Origin: Flavobacteriales bacterium
GTDB taxonomy: Bacteria; Bacteroidota; Bacteroidia; Flavobacteriales; Flavobacteriaceae
DNA length: 10,296 nt
Assembly (NCBI GenBank): GCA_003229235.1
Contig: QIIH01000008.1
Coordinates: 1 to 10,296 of the forward strand
Reading direction: 5' to 3'
Below, in pieces: positions 7,081-10,296 of the stretch. Each line of letters starts with the position of its first letter. The first letter of the stretch is position 1. The translations under genes and the position numbers were made by a program. Below the pieces are notes generated by a model. That model did no database searches. It had not been told where the DNA came from and saw only the letters and a program-made list of their open reading frames with translations.

Positions 7081-9255
7081 ATGATCAAATGGAGTCTTAG
7101 TATCATTGTAATTTTATTATTTACATCTCTTTCTATAGCACAATCAAAACAAGAATTAGAGCTTCAGTCTAAATTTTGGGGTATTCCAAATAAGGATAAA
7201 TCGGTTACCGAAGTGCCTCAAAAATGGGCTAACGAGAGTGCTGTAATTCTTTATAAAGAAGAGTCTTTTACATATACCAATAACGGGAAAAAGATGTATA
7301 GCCCTTCTTTTAATCATAGTCGTGTTATTTTGTTAGACAAAGCTGCGGTAGAGATTTACTCTGAGTTTAAATATCAAAAGGACTCTCACGAACGACTTGG
7401 TGGGTTTGGTAATTATTCAGATAAAGAGACAATTGTAGGTATAAAGATTATTAAGCCTGATGGTAGTGAAACAATTTTAGATATTGAAAATGAATCTATA
7501 GCACAGGACGACGAATTCAAAATCGCAATTCCTGGATTGGAGGTTGGTGATGTTTTAGATATTTTTATAAACGAAGACGACTATTTACGAAGTTTTTCAG
7601 GAACTCATTTGTACGATCCTGTCGAAAAATTACTAAGTGTTTCTCATCCTATATTGTATCAAAAATTGTCTGTAGAAGTAGAGAACGATTATTTTCTGAA
7701 TATGGAATCCTATAATGGAGCACCAGAGATTTTTGAAGAGCCCACTGATAGAAAGGCTACAAAAAAGTATAGTTTAGAAGTAAGAGATACAGAAAAGTCT
7801 GAATTTCCACGCTGGTTTTACCCTTTTGTAGAGTTACCAGTGGTTAAATTTCAAGTGGTTTTTGCTTTAAAATTCACCAACGAAACCTATGCTGGGGCGT
7901 TTTTGGGAGAAGATGAAGCAGAACGCAAGGCATTGGTGACTATGCCGGAAGTAAAAGAATATTTTGCTCCACGATTTCACGCTGATTCTAGAAAGAAGGT
8001 AAAAGATGTTTTGAAATATCTTGAAGCCGAAGGTATAACAGACAAACGAGAGCAGATGGTCAAGGCCCTATATTACATTAGGCATATGAGTTACAATCGA
8101 TTTCTCGAGCTTGTTGTTGCGTTGGAGAACCTTGTAACGGGCTCTTATACTATGCCTTGTGATGAAGACGTTGTAATTTTAAATGAAAATAAATTTGTTA
8201 CCTATATGGCCGGTTTGGCCAAGCAACTAGAAATTCCTTACGATATAGTTGTAGCAACCGCGGCTTATAATGGATCTGTCGAAGAGCTTCTTTTACGTTC
8301 GAACGTAGCTTACGGCTTGCGTTTTAATTTTGAGAAGCCATTGTACTTTTTTGAGCTGAGTGCACATGCACAGGCAAATTATTTTCCGTCAGAATTAGAA
8401 GGCACTAAAATATACACGATTAGCGTGAAGAAAAATAAGAGCCTAGATGAAATATCTTTAGACAGGTTACCAATCACTACGTTTAATGATAATATTCAAA
8501 TAGAAAAAACCAAGATTACGCTAGGTGGCGATTTTAAATCAATACAGGTGAACCGGTCGTTATCTTATGCTGGTCATTATAAAATTGAAGAGCTTAGCGA
8601 TCGAATGTTTTACGACGATTATATACAAGCCGAAAACGATAAATTCGGTACCAAAAACTTTTACGATTGCCGAAAAAAACAAAGTAAGTCCGATAAAGAG
8701 GTAGAAGATAAAATGAAGTCGCTGGCATCTGCGTTGCGTAAACGTCAAGAAGAAAAATTCCAAAATCAAGTAAACTGGGGATTAGAAATTTCCGATTATG
8801 ATTATAAGGTTATTGAATCATCTAGATTTTCTAACAACCCATTTCTTTTCGAAGAAACCTTTACCGTAGACGATAATTTGGCTAAAAAAGCTGGATCTAA
8901 TTATATTATCGAAGTAGGAAGGTATATAGGAGGGCAAGTACAAATCGGTGAAGGAGAGCGTTCACGAACTAAGCCTGTATATCTCAATTTCGCTAAGACC
9001 TTAGAAAATTACATAACGATAGAAATCCCGAGCGGGTACGAAGTAGTTGGTTTAGATAAACTCAATAAATCTGTTGTTAACGAGACTGGATCTTTCGAAA
9101 GTAGTGCAAAAATTGAAGGGACTAGTCTCATAATTAGTACAAAAAAGATTTACGCCAAAAAACAATATACTGCTTCACAATGGAATCTTATGACGCGTTG
9201 GCTTGATGAGGCTTATGCCTTTAGTCAAGAAAAGATTATGTTTAAAAAACTATAG
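7081..9255 (+). CDS. Secreted DUF3857 protein with degenerate (probably inactive) transglutaminase-like core
   Basis: The 724-residue protein has a signal peptide ending near SIAQS (about residue 21). Residues about 50-235 are DUF3857-like (KIIKPDGSE, GLEVGDVLDIFINEDDY, then YSLEVRDTE). Residues about 300-440 align with the transglutaminase core of the upstream neighbour: NENKFVTYMAGLAKQLEIPYD sits where the neighbour has GDCKGMAILTKTMLKAAGYD. By that alignment the catalytic Cys is replaced by Asn370. The His and Asp segments (around RSNVAYGLRF and YFFELSAH) do not conserve those residues either. The nearest Cys (360) is ten residues off. The C-terminal part (about 450-724) is mixed alpha/beta with a Lys/Glu-rich helix near 535-560. 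The gene is seven nt downstream of the active-looking paralog, so it belongs to the same operon. A binding, scaffold or regulatory role is inferred. The reading frame is intact, so it is not a pseudogene. Confidence 0.82.
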   Translation: MIKWSLSIIVILLFTSLSIAQSKQELELQSKFWGIPNKDKSVTEVPQKWANESAVILYKEESFTYTNNGKKMYSPSFNHSRVILLDKAAVEIYSEFKYQKDSHERLGGFGNYSDKETIVGIKIIKPDGSETILDIENESIAQDDEFKIAIPGLEVGDVLDIFINEDDYLRSFSGTHLYDPVEKLLSVSHPILYQKLSVEVENDYFLNMESYNGAPEIFEEPTDRKATKKYSLEVRDTEKSEFPRWFYPFVELPVVKFQVVFALKFTNETYAGAFLGEDEAERKALVTMPEVKEYFAPRFHADSRKKVKDVLKYLEAEGITDKREQMVKALYYIRHMSYNRFLELVVALENLVTGSYTMPCDEDVVILNENKFVTYMAGLAKQLEIPYDIVVATAAYNGSVEELLLRSNVAYGLRFNFEKPLYFFELSAHAQANYFPSELEGTKIYTISVKKNKSLDEISLDRLPITTFNDNIQIEKTKITLGGDFKSIQVNRSLSYAGHYKIEELSDRMFYDDYIQAENDKFGTKNFYDCRKKQSKSDKEVEDKMKSLASALRKRQEEKFQNQVNWGLEISDYDYKVIESSRFSNNPFLFEETFTVDDNLAKKAGSNYIIEVGRYIGGQVQIGEGERSRTKPVYLNFAKTLENYITIEIPSGYEVVGLDKLNKSVVNETGSFESSAKIEGTSLIISTKKIYAKKQYTASQWNLMTRWLDEAYAFSQEKIMFKKL

Positions 9256-9297
9256 GCAGTCTGCGGTTAGGATGCGATTCCTATTTGGTTTGAACAA

Positions 9298-9327
9298 TTG
9301 AAATTACGACAGAAAAGTATACTTTTA
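9298..9327 (+). promoter_or_regulatory. Probable promoter of the cupredoxin gene
   Basis: TTG at 9298-9300 is followed after exactly 19 nt by TACTTTTA (9320-9327), matching TAnnTTTG at all but the last base. AAGGAG (9358-9363) lies downstream and is 10 nt before an in-frame ATG at 9374. Together they suggest that the cupredoxin gene is transcribed separately from the DUF3857 pair. Confidence 0.5.
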
Positions 9328-9400
9328 AAAAATAAATTGGCAGGGATTTTGTACCTTAAGGAGTTTAATAGTTATGCTAAACACTCACAAAAATCGACTT

Positions 9401-9964
9401 ATGAAAAGATTTCTTCTAGTGCTTTTTCTTCTTTTCGCTTATACCTTAACAGCCCAAACAACTCATAACATTAACTGGTTTGTTGGCGTTACACCAGAAA
9501 CCCATCCCATTGAACAAGGCGACACCGTAAACTGGATATGAACCGATGGTGCTCCTCACTCGGTGACTTCTGCAGCAGGTAGTACAGACACTTGGGATAG
9601 TAAGATACTCGAGACTGGCTCTACATTTAGTCGCGTTTTTAATGCCGTCGGTACTAATCCATATTTTTGTCTTATTCATCCAAGTATGCAAGGAATCATT
9701 GAAGTTAATACCCTAGGTGTAGACGAGAATGAGACCCTTGCTTTTAGTTTTTATCCAAATCCGGTTATTGATTATCTAAATATTGATTCGGCAGAAGTAA
9801 TCGACACTGTTCAGTTGTATGACATTACAGGAAAGTTACTTATGGACGCGCCTATAAATAATAATAAAACTACCGTATATATGGGTGTCTTTAAAAGCGG
9901 CGTATACTTTGTAACGGTACAGATAGGGGATTCTAAGCGTTCACTTCGTATAATTCTGGAATAA
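9401..9964 (+). pseudogene. Secreted plastocyanin-like cupredoxin with T9SS sorting domain, interrupted by TGA
   Basis: Read through one stop, the frame encodes 187 residues. A signal peptide (MKRFLLVLFLLF...LTAQ) comes first. Residues about 22-105 form a cupredoxin domain with the full type-1 copper set: His53 (GAPHSVTS), then Cys90, His93 and Met96 in YFCLIHPSMQG. Residues about 115-187 are a type A T9SS C-terminal domain (FYPNPVIDYLNI, YDITGKLL, FKSGVYFVTV), which directs export across the outer membrane. Codon 47 is TGA (9539-9541) in GDTVNWI-stop-TDGAPHS, where relatives usually carry Trp. This looks like a TGG to TGA change. Everything after it is intact, so the lesion is recent, a sequencing error, or read through. 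An in-frame ATG at 9374 is better placed for AAGGAG but would lengthen the signal peptide. Restart at GTG 9563 would lose the signal peptide and His53. Confidence 0.8.
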
Positions 9965-9976
9965 AACCGCTACGTC

Positions 9977-10095
9977 ATGAAAATTTATCTTGTTGCAATT
10001 GCCTGGCATTCGTGACCCTGACTTGCTGAATCAATAATACTCAAGACGATTTCGAACCGATTATCTCCAAACTGTTCAAAAAGAAGAGAATGTAA
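9977..10095 (+). pseudogene. Decayed start of a lipoprotein-like gene
   Basis: From ATG 9977 the frame reads MKIYLVAIAWHS then TGA. A shift of one frame near 10003-10012 continues the hydrophobic segment as AFVTLTC. This resembles a lipoprotein signal peptide with a lipobox Cys, followed by a second TGA. The same frame then gives INNTQDDFEPIISKLFKKKRM and a TAA at 10093-10095. The pattern fits a gene fossil with one frameshift and one or more nonsense changes. No family was recognised and the call is tentative. Confidence 0.3.
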
Positions 10096-10103
10096 CCTTT
10101 TGC

Positions 10104-10203
10104 GATATCTTAGATATTTTTATAATAGGAAGACGATTATTCTCTGAACATGAAACCCTATAAACCTGAGTTCGACCTAAGATTTGTTTACAGTTTAGAT
10201 GTA
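10104..10203 (+). pseudogene. Fossil fragment of a DUF3857 gene related to 7081-9255
   Basis: Bases 10110-10125 equal 7555-7570 exactly (TTAGATATTTTTATAA), and the reading DILDIFI matches DVLDIFI of the intact gene. After a 1-nt insertion, GAAGACGATTATT runs into a segment aligned with 7685-7715 (27 of 31 bases identical), reading DDYSLNMKPY against NDYFLNMESY. Then AGTTTAGATGTA (10192-10203) matches 7771-7782 with one mismatch (YSLDV against YSLEV). Relative to the intact gene, 108 nt and then 27 nt are missing. In the intact gene the 108-nt segment is bounded by ACGACTATT (7577-7585) and ACGATTATT (7685-7693), so slippage or recombination between short repeats explains the deletion. Stops interrupt the fossil. 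Confidence 0.65.
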
Positions 10204-10233
10204 TTTTTATTGGTCTCAAGAATAGTTAAAACT

Positions 10234-10249
10234 ATGCACTTTAGTGCAT
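10234..10249. promoter_or_regulatory. 16-bp inverted repeat, candidate operator
   Basis: ATGCACTTTAGTGCAT is a perfect inverted repeat with 7-bp arms and a 2-nt centre. It ends 24 nt upstream of the TACCTTTG element, where a dimeric regulator could contact the upstream promoter region. The regulator is unknown. No U-tract follows, so it is unlikely to be a terminator. Confidence 0.45.
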
Positions 10250-10273
10250 TTCGCTTTAGCTTCTAAAAAGACC

Positions 10274-10281
10274 TACCTTTG
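10274..10281 (+). promoter_or_regulatory. Perfect -7 element at right edge
   Basis: TACCTTTG matches the TAnnTTTG consensus exactly. No TTG sits at the 19-nt spacing (10252-10254 is CGC), so activator dependence is possible. The next ATG begins only 5 nt downstream, which would place the transcription start at or beside the start codon. Confidence 0.5.
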
Positions 10282-10285
10282 TGTT

Positions 10286-10296
10286 ATGACAGAACA
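10286..10296 (+). CDS. First codons of a gene running off the right edge
   Basis: ATG ACA GAA CA (Met-Thr-Glu-...) follows the -7 element at 10274-10281 and continues past the window end. Only three full codons are visible, so no product can be named. The call rests on the promoter placement. If it is right, the mRNA would be leaderless or nearly so. Confidence 0.35.

Noticed and set aside
8560..8769. 69-codon minus-strand ORF inside the second DUF3857 gene
   Set aside because: Antisense shadow of an intact 724-codon gene, with no independent signals.
9268..9283. Possible terminator after the DUF3857 pair (TAGGA...TCCTA)
   Set aside because: The stem is only 5 bp with a 6-nt loop and no real U-tract (TTTGG follows), too weak to call.
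9539..9541. TGA as selenocysteine or a reassigned Trp codon
   Set aside because: No convincing hairpin was recognised directly after the codon, cupredoxins are not known selenoproteins, and CarB and the DUF3857 proteins all use TGG for Trp. A point change or sequencing error is simpler.
9446..9691. 81-codon minus-strand ORF across the cupredoxin
   Set aside because: Antisense to the copper-binding domain, whose ligands show the plus strand to be the coding one.

Overview
The window looks like a Bacteroidota chromosome, most likely class Flavobacteriia. The evidence is low GC; TAnnTTTG -7 promoter elements with a TTG about 19 nt upstream; an L34 protein of the 52-residue Bacteroidota form; a carbamoyl-phosphate synthase large subunit of 950 residues without the C-terminal regulatory domain; a DUF3857/transglutaminase protein pair; and a T9SS (Por) C-terminal sorting domain. 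No mobile element, CRISPR array, tRNA or rRNA was seen.

Layout. Positions 1-931 (minus): an alpha/beta-hydrolase lipoprotein gene running off the left edge and broken by one frameshift. Positions 932-1260: non-coding AT-rich DNA with a sigma70-like promoter for the hydrolase, a decayed 14-nt tandem repeat and other short repeats. Positions 1261-1818 (minus): a small two-helix membrane protein with a TPR-like tail. Its promoter diverges from the rpmH promoter. rpmH (2028-2186) has a leader of about 108 nt with two hairpins and ends at a strong intrinsic terminator. Next comes a tight plus-strand block: carB (2289-5141), then 3 nt later an active-looking DUF3857/transglutaminase protein (5145-7073), then 7 nt later a DUF3857 paralog whose catalytic triad appears lost (7081-9255). 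Positions 9401-9964: a secreted cupredoxin with a T9SS tail, interrupted by TGA where Trp is expected. Positions 9965-10230: decayed DNA, including a fossil of the 7081-9255 gene with a 108-bp deletion between short direct repeats. The right edge holds a 16-bp inverted repeat, a perfect -7 element and the first codons of a new gene.

How the parts fit. rpmH and carB are housekeeping genes (translation; pyrimidine/arginine precursor). The two DUF3857 proteins carry signal peptides and probably work in the periplasm or at the outer membrane, perhaps as an active/inactive pair. Their co-transcription with carB looks like chromosomal arrangement rather than shared function. Both ends of the window show gene decay: a frameshift in the hydrolase, a nonsense codon in the cupredoxin, and gene fossils. 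The hydrolase and cupredoxin lesions could also be sequencing errors. I see no convincing new defence, mobile or RNA-guided system. The most distinctive points are the catalytically dead transglutaminase paralog with its nearby fossil copy, the MGS-less CarB, and the interrupted cupredoxin.
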